Origin: JBFMCC01 sp034435275 | GTDB taxonomy: Bacteria > Chloroflexota > Anaerolineae > Anaerolineales > Villigracilaceae | Length of the DNA stretch: 56,499 nucleotides | Reading direction: 5' to 3' | NCBI GenBank assembly: GCA_034435275.1 | Contig: DAOTXP010000075.1 | Coordinates: forward strand, 1-56,499 | In this document: positions 17,008 through 25,705 of the stretch, one piece after another | Layout: every line of letters starts with the position of its first letter | How positions within the stretch are numbered: position 1 is the stretch's first letter | Position numbers and translations under genes: made by a program | Notes under the pieces: model-generated | The model's database searches: none | Told to the model about the DNA's origin: nothing | The model's input: only the letters and a program-made list of their open reading frames with translations

Positions 17008-18588
17008 ATGAAAGACTTTCCCCGCTCATTCTTTGGCCGCTGGCACATCGCCGTTCTTCTTCTGTTTTTTGTTTTTGGCGCTTTGATTCGCCTCTACGAC
17101 CTGACCGACCTGCCGCTCGACTTCCATCCCACGCGGCAACTGTTTTCTGCGCTCAAGGCGCGCGGCATGTATTACCTGTCGCTGACCGGCCTCCCGCACT
17201 GGATGCGCGCCGAAGCCAACCAGCAGATGAACCTCCGTGTGACTGTCGAGCCGGAGATCATCGAACGGCTGGTGGCCTTCACCTGGCGCTTTACCGGCGA
17301 CGAATTGTGGGTGGCGCGCGTCTATTCGATCCTCTTCTGGCTGATTGGCGGAGTCTTCCTCTACTTGCTCGCCCGTGACCTGTTCTCTCCAGACGGCGCG
17401 CTTTTTACAATTGCTTTTTATCTCTTCCTGCCATATGGCATTTATGCCAGCCGTAGTTTTCAGCCCGACCCATTGATGGTGACTCTCATCCTCGCGTTCT
17501 GGTGGGCGGTTCATCGTTGGGCGGAAAAAACCTCACTGCGAAGAAAGGAAGACCACGAAGGGAATCTCGTTCTTCGCGAAGAAGTTAATTCTCCTTCGCG
17601 TCTTCGCGGTTCAAATTGGTTTTGGGTGATTCTCGCCTCTCTCTTTGGCGGACTGGCCATCTTCGTCAAACTCAGCGCGGCGTTCTTCGTCATCGGCGGG
17701 GCGGTAGGCGCGGCGCTTGGGTGCTTCAAGTTGCGCGAGATATTCCGAAATCCGCAGGTCTACGCGATGGCAATCCTCGGCGCATTGCCCGGCGCGGCCT
17801 GGGTGAGCTACGGACTGTCGAGCGGCTTTCTTGGCCAGCAGTTTGGCGGGCGCTTCATCCCGTCGCTGTTGGTTTCGCCCTCATACTATCTCGGTTGGTT
17901 GCAGATGATCAGCACTGTCCTCGGCCCGCTGACCATGGCCGCCGCTTTGCTGGGTCTTTTTTTCATTCGAGAGAAAAAAATACGCACACTGCTGTTCGGG
18001 CTATGGGGCGCTTACCTCGCTTTCGGAATTTTCTTCGACTATCACATTTCCACGCACGATTATTACAGCCTGCCGCTGATTCCCATCGCGGCGCTGTCGC
18101 TGACTCCGCTGGCAGACTTGGTCCTCGCGCGTTTGACGGAATCGACTCACGGGTCCCGCGCGAGGCGGGCGCTGGCCGCCTCCATCCTGACCCTGGGCCT
18201 GTTCGCCGTCCTCTGGAATGTGCGCGGCGTCCTCAAATCCGTTGACTACCGTCCCGAGGCGGACCTGTGGGCCGAGATCGGCGAGACGCTGGGACATCCC
18301 GCGCCGGTCGTCGCACTGACGCAGGACTACGGCGCGCGGCTGGCCTATTGGGGCTGGGAGACGGCCGTCAACTGGCCGCGTTCGGCCGACTTCGAGTACA
18401 GTGGGACGCGCGGCGGAAAAAGCGATTTTGAAAAGCGCCTGGGTCAGCTCGCGGGGAAGTTCTTTCTCGTGACCGACTTCGAGGATCTGAAACGCCAACC
18501 TCCATTGGAGGAATACTTGCTCCAATTCCCTGTGTTTGCCGAAGGCGAGGGCTACATCATTTACGATTTGCGGAAGGGCCTGCCATGA
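17008..18588 (+). CDS. GT39-like membrane glycosyltransferase with an in-frame repeat insertion
   Basis: The protein has 526 residues and about ten membrane spans. The first loop carries LPLDFHPTRQ, with an acidic residue at the GT39 position. W-V-A-R-V-Y-S-I-L-F-W and S-R-S-F-Q-P-D-P-L are typical of dolichyl/polyprenyl-phosphate-mannose-type transferases. Residues ~173-201 are a charged segment (TSLRRKEDHEGN region) encoded by a dispersed repeat in a position expected to be a loop between spans. The gene ends in an ATGA overlap with the sulfotransferase gene. Confidence 0.75.
   Translation: MKDFPRSFFGRWHIAVLLLFFVFGALIRLYDLTDLPLDFHPTRQLFSALKARGMYYLSLTGLPHWMRAEANQQMNLRVTVEPEIIERLVAFTWRFTGDELWVARVYSILFWLIGGVFLYLLARDLFSPDGALFTIAFYLFLPYGIYASRSFQPDPLMVTLILAFWWAVHRWAEKTSLRRKEDHEGNLVLREEVNSPSRLRGSNWFWVILASLFGGLAIFVKLSAAFFVIGGAVGAALGCFKLREIFRNPQVYAMAILGALPGAAWVSYGLSSGFLGQQFGGRFIPSLLVSPSYYLGWLQMISTVLGPLTMAAALLGLFFIREKKIRTLLFGLWGAYLAFGIFFDYHISTHDYYSLPLIPIAALSLTPLADLVLARLTESTHGSRARRALAASILTLGLFAVLWNVRGVLKSVDYRPEADLWAEIGETLGHPAPVVALTQDYGARLAYWGWETAVNWPRSADFEYSGTRGGKSDFEKRLGQLAGKFFLVTDFEDLKRQPPLEEYLLQFPVFAEGEGYIIYDLRKGLP
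17526..17612 (-). repeat. Dispersed repeat translated inside the GT39-like gene
   Basis: The right end (17593-17612) is a perfect 20-base inverted match to 20905-20924. The body consists of alternating TTCGCG and GAAGACCACGAAGG-type tracts. The reading frame is uninterrupted. Confidence 0.75.
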
Positions 18589-19502
18589 AACGCCCCATTC
18601 TCGTGACCGGCGCACACCGCAGCGGCACCACCTGGGTCGGCAGGATGCTGGCCGCGGAAGATGGCGTGGCCTATATCAGCGAGCCGTTGAACGTGTTGCA
18701 TCGTCCGGGCGTGTTTCGCGCGGCGGTAAAGCACTGGTACACTTACATCACTGTCGAGAACGAATCGGAATACCTGCCCGCCTTTCGCGAACTGCTCGAT
18801 TACGATTATCACCTGTGGGACGAGATCCGTTCCATTCGTTCGCGCAGGGATCTTCTTCGCATGATCCGCGATTTCCACACGTTCTTTGTCGGCAGCCTGC
18901 ACGGCGAGCGGCCATTGCTCAAAGATCCATTCGCAGTTTTTTCCGCGCCCTGGTTCGCGGAGCGGCTGGATTGCCGGGTGGTCATCACCGTGCGCCACCC
19001 CGCGGGCTTTGCCAGCAGTCTCAAGCGGCTGGGGTGGTCCTTCGATTTCCGCGACCTGCTCGACCAGCCTCTGCTGATGCGCGATCATTTGGAACAAGAC
19101 CGCGTCGACATGGAAGCCATGCCCGCGGACGACATCGTCGGCCAGGCCGCACTGCTGTGGCGGATGATCTACCGCGTCGTCCACGCGACCCGTGGCCAGC
19201 ATCCCGAGTTCATCGTCGTTCGCCACGAGGACCTCTCCCTCGATCCCGTGCGCGGCTTCCGCGCCTTGTATGAATCCCTTGGCCTCGACTTCACCCCCCG
19301 CGTCGAGAAGACCATCCTCGCCTCGAGCAGTTCCGAAAACCCGACCGAACCCTTGAAGAAGAAAATCCATTCAGTGAAACTCGACAGCCGCGCCAATGTG
19401 AAAAGTTGGAGAAAACGATTGAGCCCCGACGAGATCACGCGCATCAGACAGGTGACCGAGAGTGTCTCCCATCTGTTCTATTCGGATGAAGAGTGGAAAT
19501 AG
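18585..19502 (+). CDS. Sulfotransferase-family protein
   Basis: The protein has 305 residues. GAHRSGTTWVG (9-19) is the PAPS 5'-phosphosulfate loop, and VITVRHPAGFASSLK (about 131-145) is the 3'-phosphate motif with Arg and Ser. LLKDPFA in between is usual for bacterial carbohydrate sulfotransferases. A late HEDL-S-L-D-P segment is also family-like. The start overlaps the upstream glycosyltransferase by 4 bases, tying sulfation to glycan assembly. It is distinct in sequence from the other two sulfotransferases, suggesting separate acceptors or positions. Confidence 0.85.
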   Translation: MKRPILVTGAHRSGTTWVGRMLAAEDGVAYISEPLNVLHRPGVFRAAVKHWYTYITVENESEYLPAFRELLDYDYHLWDEIRSIRSRRDLLRMIRDFHTFFVGSLHGERPLLKDPFAVFSAPWFAERLDCRVVITVRHPAGFASSLKRLGWSFDFRDLLDQPLLMRDHLEQDRVDMEAMPADDIVGQAALLWRMIYRVVHATRGQHPEFIVVRHEDLSLDPVRGFRALYESLGLDFTPRVEKTILASSSSENPTEPLKKKIHSVKLDSRANVKSWRKRLSPDEITRIRQVTESVSHLFYSDEEWK

Positions 19503-19504
19503 CA

Positions 19505-20290
19505 ATGAAACCCGTTGCCCTGCCGCTGGTCTCCATCATCACACCCTCCTTCAATCAGGCGCGCTACCTCGAAGCGACCATTCAATCTGTGCTGTCGCAG
19601 GATTATCCGCGTGTCGAATACCTGATCGTGGACGGCGGCTCGACAGATGGTAGTGTGGACATCATCAAAAAGTATGAAGGCAAATTGGCCTGGTGGGTTT
19701 CGGAAAAGGATAAAGGCCAGACTGACGCCATCAACAAGGGCTTTGCGCGCGCCGACGGCCAGATTTTCGCGTGGCTGAACTCGGACGACACCTACGAGCC
19801 GTTCGCAGTGGGCCAGGCGGTGAAATACCTGCTCGAACATCCCGAAGTGGGAATGGTCTACGCGGACTGCAATTACATCAACGAGGACGGGCGCGTCATC
19901 GGCAAATTCCCCGCGGCGCAGACCGACTTGAAACGATTGCGCACGGGTTACGTCCATATTCCCCAGCAGACCACGTTCTTCCGCGCCGGCCTGTGGAAGC
20001 AGGTGGGGCCGCTCGATCCTTCGTTTTACTTCGCCATGGATTACGACCTGTGGACGCGCATCGCGGCGCGCTCCGCGATCAAATATCTCGCCGGTCAGAC
20101 GTGGGCGGACTTCCGCCTGCACACATCAGGAAAGACCATTGCCGCCGACGACCGCTGCTGGCTGGAGATGCTGCGCGTCCATTACCGGGACGGAGGTTCA
20201 TTTTTTGCGCCGATTGTGGGAAAATACTACATCCGAAAGCTCGTCGCCCCGCTATGGAACTGGCGCAGGCGATTGATGTTAAGGCCATAA
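19505..20290 (+). CDS. Glycosyltransferase family 2 protein
   Basis: The protein has 261 residues. VSIITPSFNQARYLEATIQS, IVDGGSTDGS, DKGQTDAINKG and WLNSDD are shared almost exactly with the 15942 product. IPQQTTFFR and DYDLWTRIA supply the acceptor and catalytic-base region. It is compact, lacking the C-terminal extension of its paralog. ATG 19505 lies 2 bases after the sulfotransferase stop. The sugar specificity is unknown. Confidence 0.87.
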   Translation: MKPVALPLVSIITPSFNQARYLEATIQSVLSQDYPRVEYLIVDGGSTDGSVDIIKKYEGKLAWWVSEKDKGQTDAINKGFARADGQIFAWLNSDDTYEPFAVGQAVKYLLEHPEVGMVYADCNYINEDGRVIGKFPAAQTDLKRLRTGYVHIPQQTTFFRAGLWKQVGPLDPSFYFAMDYDLWTRIAARSAIKYLAGQTWADFRLHTSGKTIAADDRCWLEMLRVHYRDGGSFFAPIVGKYYIRKLVAPLWNWRRRLMLRP

Positions 20291-20292
20291 AT

Positions 20293-20940
20293 GTGAAAAA
20301 GATGAACTGGCTCTTTTCTCCTCCCTCCCTCGACGATCTCATCCGCCTGTTGCGCGCCTGGCGATTCTGGGTGCTGGGCGCGATCCTCGGCGCGTTGATC
20401 GGCGCGGCCGTCTACCATGTCGTCCCGCCGCCGTATCGGGCGCGGGCCACCGTCAACGTGGACTTCAACCTCGAGCAGGCCTGGCCGCAGGATACCGACC
20501 GCCAGCAGTTCTATTATCTCGAACGCGAGGCGCGCAAACTGGAGGAGATCGCCTGGTCGGACGAAGTGATGCAGGCCGTTGCCAGAGCGGACGGAAACGC
20601 AACCATCGCCGAATTGCGCGACGCAAAATTAACCTTGAGTCAACCCGCCGAAGCGGGCTGGCATTTTTACGCCGAGGATGACAACGCGGAGCGCGCGCAA
20701 TCCCTGGCTTCTGCGTGGGCGCAGGCCTTCGCGGACGCGGCGCAGGCGGACGTCGGCGCGCAAGACGGCCTCAACGCGTTCATCCGCATCGAGGTCGCGC
20801 AGGTGGCAAACCTGCCTGTCGAACGCAGGGAGCCACTCGGCTCGTACCTGCTGACGGGCGCGCTCGGCGCGTGGTTCCTCGGCGCGCTCATTGTGTTGTT
20901 CTTCGAACCGCGAAGACGCGAAGGCCGCGAAGGAAAGTAA
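20293..20940 (+). CDS. Wzz-like chain-length determinant / polysaccharide co-polymerase
   Basis: The protein has 215 residues. GTG 20293 (AAGG 8 bases upstream) or ATG 20302 is the start; the open frame continues further upstream only as an overlap with the GT2 gene. The Wzz plan is visible: a first membrane span (~25-44) after an amphipathic start, a periplasmic region with predicted helices, and a second span (~180-202) with a basic tail. It is shorter than enterobacterial Wzz and lacks a tyrosine-kinase domain. The last ~12 residues are encoded by a dispersed repeat. It would set glycan chain length together with the ligase/polymerase that follows. Confidence 0.7.
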   Translation: MKKMNWLFSPPSLDDLIRLLRAWRFWVLGAILGALIGAAVYHVVPPPYRARATVNVDFNLEQAWPQDTDRQQFYYLEREARKLEEIAWSDEVMQAVARADGNATIAELRDAKLTLSQPAEAGWHFYAEDDNAERAQSLASAWAQAFADAAQADVGAQDGLNAFIRIEVAQVANLPVERREPLGSYLLTGALGAWFLGALIVLFFEPRRREGREGK

Positions 20941-20985
20941 AGTGAAGCCCTCTGTGTTCTCTGTGAACTCTGTGGTGAGGTTTCT
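20905..20985 (+). repeat. Dispersed repeats spanning the end of the Wzz-like gene and start of the O-antigen ligase gene
   Basis: 20905-20924 matches 17593-17612 perfectly in inverse orientation. The right half (about 20950-20980) is a TCTGTGTTCTCTGTGAACTC-type tract related to the palindromic remnant at 52112-52145. Together they encode the C-terminus of one protein and residues 1-15 of the next. Confidence 0.7.
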
Positions 20986-22375
20986 CTGGGCCGCGGCGCT
21001 GATATTCCTGCCGGTTACCAGTTTCCGCTGGTTTCCTTTTCTCGGCGAGAGCACGTTCGTCCGCCCACTGGCCCTCTTCCCGCTGGCGCTGTTACTGCCC
21101 ATCCTTCTCATTCAAGCCTTGCGCCGCGAGCGCCCCTTCCCCTGGGTGGGGAGCGCGATCCTGCTTTTCGCCTTCGCGGCTGCGGTGTTAACGGTCACCA
21201 GTTTCGGGATCCTCATTGACCCGCTGCCGATGCGCGGGCAGACCTATTTCGGCCGCGCCGTCCGCGCGCTCGCCACGCTCGTCATCGGCCTCGTCTTCTT
21301 CGTCTCCGCAGCGTGGATGAACCGCGGCGAGAACGACGTCAGGTTCACGCTCCAATGGCTGCTGGTCGGCCTCGGCCTCGACCTGGCATGGAGCGGCCTG
21401 CAGGCGGTCACGTTCTACACGGGCCTGCTCGAAAAAGAAATGGTCACGCACTGGCAGCTGGCTTTTTCGATGCGCGAACTCGTGCGCACCAACCGCATTT
21501 CGGGCATGGCTTACGAACCCGCCTGGCTTGCGGGACAGATCGCCACGACCTGGCTGCCCGTGTTGTTCGCGGCGCTGTTGACGAACTTCCGCCTCACGCG
21601 GACGAAGTGGCTGGAGCCCGTTCTCCTGGCGCTCGTCACGCTGACGCTTCTCGCCACCTACTCGCGCGGCGGACTGCTGATCGCCTTCGCCGCGGCGGGG
21701 TCGACCTTTCTGCTCCTCGGCCGCGGCCTGTTGCGCGCCGCGTGGACGTGGTTCTTCGGCGGTTTCCGCCGGGGCGTTCGCGCGTGGTTCGTGCGCGTCG
21801 CGTTGATTGCCGCCGTGTTCGGCGTGCTGGCGGGCGCTGTGGCTTTTCTTGGCCAGAAGAATTACTTCCGCCGCCTGTGGGAGATTGACGCCTCCAGTCT
21901 GAGCGAATACCTGGTGGACATCAACGCCGGCGGGCGAAGCGCTTACGCCGCAGGCGCCATGGCTGCCTACAAGGAATATCCCGTCACAGGTGTGGGACTC
22001 GGCGCGAGCGGATTCTGGATCTATGACAACCTGCCCGACTGGACGTTGACGACCGTTCCCGAAATCGCACGGCAGTTGAACCCGCAGAGTCATTTGTACC
22101 CCAACCCGAAGAATCTCTACGTCCGCCTGCTCTCCGAAACGGGATTGCTCGGCTTTGTCCTCTTTGCGATCTTTCTTCTTTCCTCCCTTGCCGATTCGCT
22201 CAGCCTCCTGCCGCGGGGCGGTTTCTTTCGCTTCCTCGGCGCGGCGGGACTCTTTGCATGGCTGGCGATTGCCTTTTATAATGCCACGCAGGATTCGTTT
22301 GCCACGCCAAACATCTGGTTGATTCCGGGAATGCTGGCGGGAATATCCATACAATCGTCGAGTGAGCATCCATGA
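20942..22375 (+). CDS. O-antigen ligase / Wzy-type polymerase family protein
   Basis: The protein has 477 residues from GTG 20942, one base after the Wzz-like stop. About eleven membrane spans are seen. The large periplasmic loop contains GRSAYAAGAMAAYKEYPVTG, VGLGASGFW and HLYPNPKNLYVRLLSETG, which match the Wzy_C/WaaL signature (conserved Arg, Gly-x-G and His). TYSRGGLL is another family hallmark. It transfers lipid-linked glycan to an acceptor or polymerises repeat units outside the membrane. The N-terminal residues derive from a repeat. It overlaps the next gene as ATGA. Confidence 0.82.
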   Translation: MKPSVFSVNSVVRFLWAAALIFLPVTSFRWFPFLGESTFVRPLALFPLALLLPILLIQALRRERPFPWVGSAILLFAFAAAVLTVTSFGILIDPLPMRGQTYFGRAVRALATLVIGLVFFVSAAWMNRGENDVRFTLQWLLVGLGLDLAWSGLQAVTFYTGLLEKEMVTHWQLAFSMRELVRTNRISGMAYEPAWLAGQIATTWLPVLFAALLTNFRLTRTKWLEPVLLALVTLTLLATYSRGGLLIAFAAAGSTFLLLGRGLLRAAWTWFFGGFRRGVRAWFVRVALIAAVFGVLAGAVAFLGQKNYFRRLWEIDASSLSEYLVDINAGGRSAYAAGAMAAYKEYPVTGVGLGASGFWIYDNLPDWTLTTVPEIARQLNPQSHLYPNPKNLYVRLLSETGLLGFVLFAIFLLSSLADSLSLLPRGGFFRFLGAAGLFAWLAIAFYNATQDSFATPNIWLIPGMLAGISIQSSSEHP

Positions 22376-23100
22376 TCGTCCTTTCTGTGGGAATGCCGCG
22401 CGCAGGTTCGGGCTGGCATTACAACCTGATCCACGACCTGATGAAGACCACAGGCTGTGCCGACGCGCGCGACATTCGTGAGAAGTACCGTCTTCAAAAG
22501 ATCCTGACCGAGGTCAACTGCAACATCGGCGTGCTGTCCGCGCGGCGGCTTGCCATGGTGACCGTCCCCGCACTGATGGGCAGGACCTTCGTCATCAAGG
22601 CGCACGCCGGGCCGACGGGCGCCTCGCGTCTGCTCCAGCGTCTCGGTCTGCTGCGCATCACGTACATTTACCGCGACCCGCGCGACGCCATGCTCTCGGC
22701 CTACGATTATGGCCGGCGCGCCCTCGAAAAGGGACGCCCTAACGCCTTCTCGCACCTGACCGACTTTCAGAAAAGCCTCGACTTCATGATGGATTACGTC
22801 CGCATCTGGGAGAGGTGGACGAAAGAGAAAAATGTGTTGATCGTCCGCTACGAAGACCTGCTGATGAATTACGAGGCCGAAGCGACGCGGCTGGTGAATT
22901 TTCTTCCACTGGACGGTGACCGGCCGGAGGTCCGCGAGGTGATCGAAAAGTATCGCCCCGGCGCGGCGGAAGGCCAGCAGGGTCTGCATTTCTATAAGGG
23001 CAAGATCGGCCGCTTCCGCGAGACATATTCACGAGAGGAACAGGCTGTCCTGGCCCATCGCTTTGGACGGGCTATTGAAGCGATGGGATATACGGTCTAG
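22372..23100 (+). CDS. Sulfotransferase-domain protein
   Basis: The protein has 242 residues. GMPRAGSGWHYN (7-18) is a variant 5'-phosphosulfate loop (P-R-A-G-S/T), and YIYRDPRDAMLSAYDYG (about 99-115) is a clear 3'-phosphate motif. VRYEDLL is typical of the family. It overlaps the ligase gene by 4 bases and ends the polysaccharide operon. It may sulfate a finished or lipid-linked chain. Divergence in the first loop leaves some doubt about the exact donor chemistry. Confidence 0.8.
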   Translation: MIVLSVGMPRAGSGWHYNLIHDLMKTTGCADARDIREKYRLQKILTEVNCNIGVLSARRLAMVTVPALMGRTFVIKAHAGPTGASRLLQRLGLLRITYIYRDPRDAMLSAYDYGRRALEKGRPNAFSHLTDFQKSLDFMMDYVRIWERWTKEKNVLIVRYEDLLMNYEAEATRLVNFLPLDGDRPEVREVIEKYRPGAAEGQQGLHFYKGKIGRFRETYSREEQAVLAHRFGRAIEAMGYTV

Positions 23101-23156
23101 CCCGAATCGCAATTTTCCTGTAACGCGTCCGGGGAAGGCCCGGAGAAAATTTCGAG

Positions 23157-23162
23157 TATCAT
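23157..23162 (+). promoter_or_regulatory. TATCAT -10 box exactly 6 bases before a start codon (leaderless signature)
   Basis: TATCAT, six bases, then ATG 23169. No Shine-Dalgarno sequence precedes the ATG. It marks a new transcription unit after the polysaccharide operon. Confidence 0.5.
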
Positions 23163-23168
23163 TCAATC

Positions 23169-24914
23169 ATGCGCAAGTTCGATTCGCCCTACCTTGCCGA
23201 CTGGTTTGCCATTTCGTTGCGCTGGATCATGCTGGTGGGATTGCTGGTCTCCGTTTCGCTGGATGGAGGCCTGGTCGTTGCGACCACTTTGCCGATTCTC
23301 CTGCTCCTGTTCTGGAATATTGGCATGACCGTGCTGGCGGTTGCCAATACGCGCCTGTCCTATCACCGCCAGATCAACCTGCTCGTGGATCTGGCCCTGA
23401 TGATCGTGTTTTTCCAATTACAAGGCGGTGTGGCCGGGCGCTCGGCCTGGGCGTTCCTCCTGCCGATTTTTAGCGGCTCTGTTTATTTCGAACTCTGGGG
23501 GGCGCTGAGCGCGGCGGTCGTCTTCGCGGCGGTCGAGGTGGCGACCGTCTGGTGGCAGGAGCCCTCCGGGGCGGGGTTGATGCCGGCTGTGGCGCTGGCG
23601 GTGGTCACACTCGGTCTGGGTCTGCTGTTCGGCTTTCTCGGACGCAGCCTGATGAATTATTTGCGCAGGGCGCGGGTGCGGCAACTCCAGGACGAGGAGA
23701 AAAGATGGCGGGTGCAGAGCGAGCGTCTGCGCGCCATTTACGAATTGACCTCCACCTTGAACGCCACGCTCAGTTACAAGCGCGTGCTCGATTCCGCGCT
23801 GGATATGGGATACGCGGCGCTCAACCCGGACCCCGAAACGGATTCGGACCAGCGCTTGGTCAGCGCGGTGCTTTTATTCAAAGGGGACAAACTGCGCGTC
23901 GGCTCGGCGCGCCGCTTCACCAATGCCGACCAGAAGATCCACCTGCAAGGCAGCGAGGGACTGCTCAAGCGGGTCTTTGACGAAGGCGAGCCGATTCTTT
24001 CGAACGACATCGGCTACGATCCCGAATTGGGGCGGATCATTGCCCTGCGCACCTGCACCACGGCGTATTGTTTTCCGTTGCGCAGCGGGTTCAATGTCTA
24101 CGGCGCGATGTTGTTCGCGCACCCCGACCCAAACTATTTTACGCCCGACCGCGTCAACCTGCTGGACATCATCGGCCGCCAGGCGGTGATCGCCATCCAG
24201 AACGCCCGTCTGTACCAGGACCTGCTCGAGGAAAAGAACCGCATGGTCGAGGTGCACGAGGAGGCGCGCAAGAAATTGGCGCGCGACCTGCACGACGGCC
24301 CGACGCAGTCCGTGGCGGCCATGGCCATGCGCATCAACCTGGCGCGGCGCATGATGGAACGCAACACCCAGTCGGCAAAGGACGAAATGGTCAAGATCGA
24401 GGAGCTGGCACATCGCACCACCAAGGAAATCCGTCACATGCTCTTCACCCTGCGGCCGCTCATCCTCGAGTCGCAGGGATTGACCGCCGCACTGCAGTCC
24501 ATGGCCGAGAAGATGCGCGAGACGTTCAGCCAGAACGTGGTCGCCAACATTGATGAGAAACTCGTCAAACAGTTGGAGATGGGCAAGCAGGGCGTCATCT
24601 TCTACATCATCGAAGAGGCGGTCAACAACGCGCGCAAACACGCCAACGCCGCCAACATCTGGGTCAATCTCAAGCCCTTCGAGACGGGCATCGCCGTCCT
24701 GGAGATTCTCGACGACGGCATCGGCTTCGATGTGAAAGCCGTCAACCAGGCCTACGACAAACGCGGCAGTCTGGGCATGATCAACCTGCGCGAACGCACT
24801 GAACTGGTCAACGGCCTGCTCAACATCGATTCCGCACCCGGCAAGGGGACGCGCGTCCAGGTCTACATCCCGCTTTCCGAAGAGGCCGCCGACCGCCTGC
24901 ACCACAAAAAGTAA
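23169..24914 (+). CDS. Membrane sensor histidine kinase with GAF domain (NarL/LiaS type)
   Basis: The protein has 581 residues. Six hydrophobic segments (about 12-165) form an integral membrane sensor, followed by a coiled linker and a GAF domain (~190-350). The HisKA_3 dimerisation box has the phospho-accepting His in RDLHDGPTQ (~376). The ATPase has an N-box EEAVNNARKHA (~482-492), G1 DDGIGFD (~515) and G2 GSLGMINLRER. Such kinases phosphorylate NarL-type regulators; none is adjacent, so it is an orphan here. What it senses is unknown. The next gene follows by 3 bases, so the two are coexpressed. Confidence 0.88.
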   Translation: MRKFDSPYLADWFAISLRWIMLVGLLVSVSLDGGLVVATTLPILLLLFWNIGMTVLAVANTRLSYHRQINLLVDLALMIVFFQLQGGVAGRSAWAFLLPIFSGSVYFELWGALSAAVVFAAVEVATVWWQEPSGAGLMPAVALAVVTLGLGLLFGFLGRSLMNYLRRARVRQLQDEEKRWRVQSERLRAIYELTSTLNATLSYKRVLDSALDMGYAALNPDPETDSDQRLVSAVLLFKGDKLRVGSARRFTNADQKIHLQGSEGLLKRVFDEGEPILSNDIGYDPELGRIIALRTCTTAYCFPLRSGFNVYGAMLFAHPDPNYFTPDRVNLLDIIGRQAVIAIQNARLYQDLLEEKNRMVEVHEEARKKLARDLHDGPTQSVAAMAMRINLARRMMERNTQSAKDEMVKIEELAHRTTKEIRHMLFTLRPLILESQGLTAALQSMAEKMRETFSQNVVANIDEKLVKQLEMGKQGVIFYIIEEAVNNARKHANAANIWVNLKPFETGIAVLEILDDGIGFDVKAVNQAYDKRGSLGMINLRERTELVNGLLNIDSAPGKGTRVQVYIPLSEEAADRLHHKK

Positions 24915-24917
24915 GTC

Positions 24918-25694
24918 ATGCCATCCGCCGCCGGTCTGTATTATTTTTCCCACGAAGAGGAAAACCATTCCCGCCCGCCCGTTATCCTGATCCACGGCGC
25001 GGGCGGCACGCATCTGCATTGGCCGCCGCAGATGCGGCGGATGAGCGGTCAGCGCGTCTTTGCGCTCGACTTGCCCGGGCATGGAAAATCACAGGGCGTG
25101 GGTCTTCAAAGCGTAGCAGATTACGCGGAAACAGTAATCGAGTTTATGAAAGTTGCCCGCCTGAACGCGGCGGTGATGGTCGGTCATTCGATGGGCAGCG
25201 CCATTGCTCTTACGCTCGCGTTGGATTTTCCCGATCATGTCCTCGGTTTGGGATTGGTGGGTAGCGGTGCCCGCCTGCGTGTGTTGCCCGCCATTTTGGA
25301 TGGGACGACCGACCCGTCCACGTTCGAGGCGACGGTCCGGACGATCAACGATTTCTCTTACGGTGCTCGCGTCAAGCCGCGGGCGAAGGAGTTGGCCGCG
25401 CTCCGAATGGCCGAAACCCGCCCGGCGGTCCTGCACGGCGACTTCGTCGCCTGCGATACTTTCGATGTGATGGAGCGTTTGCGAGAAATATCGTTGCCCA
25501 CCCTCATCCTTTGCGGCACGGAAGATAAAATGACGCCCCTGCGCTATTCCGAATATTTACGCAATCACATCCGCGGAGCCCGCCTGCAAACCTTTGAGGG
25601 CGCGGGCCACATGGTCATGCTCGAACGGCCCGGCCCGGTCTGCGACGCGCTGGCGGACTTCCTGAACCGGATTCCGTATCGGCCCGGCCAATGA
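24918..25694 (+). CDS. Alpha/beta-fold hydrolase
   Basis: The protein has 258 residues. The oxyanion loop is LIHGAGG (~22-28), the nucleophile elbow GHSMGS (Ser ~91), the acid Asp in CGTEDKMTP (~200) and the His in GAGHMVMLE (~232). All catalytic positions are present. No signal peptide is seen, so it is cytoplasmic. Substrates of such enzymes cannot be told from sequence. It is probably cotranscribed with the histidine kinase. It converges with rdgB, leaving only 11 bases between stops. Confidence 0.87.
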   Translation: MPSAAGLYYFSHEEENHSRPPVILIHGAGGTHLHWPPQMRRMSGQRVFALDLPGHGKSQGVGLQSVADYAETVIEFMKVARLNAAVMVGHSMGSAIALTLALDFPDHVLGLGLVGSGARLRVLPAILDGTTDPSTFEATVRTINDFSYGARVKPRAKELAALRMAETRPAVLHGDFVACDTFDVMERLREISLPTLILCGTEDKMTPLRYSEYLRNHIRGARLQTFEGAGHMVMLERPGPVCDALADFLNRIPYRPGQ

Positions 25695-25705
25695 TTTCTA
25701 CCGTG

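Noticed and set aside
19771..20301. Long N-terminal extension of the Wzz-like frame over the GT2 gene
   Set aside because: The overlapped part is an out-of-frame reading of the GT2 coding region; membrane topology of the Wzz family starts after 20293.
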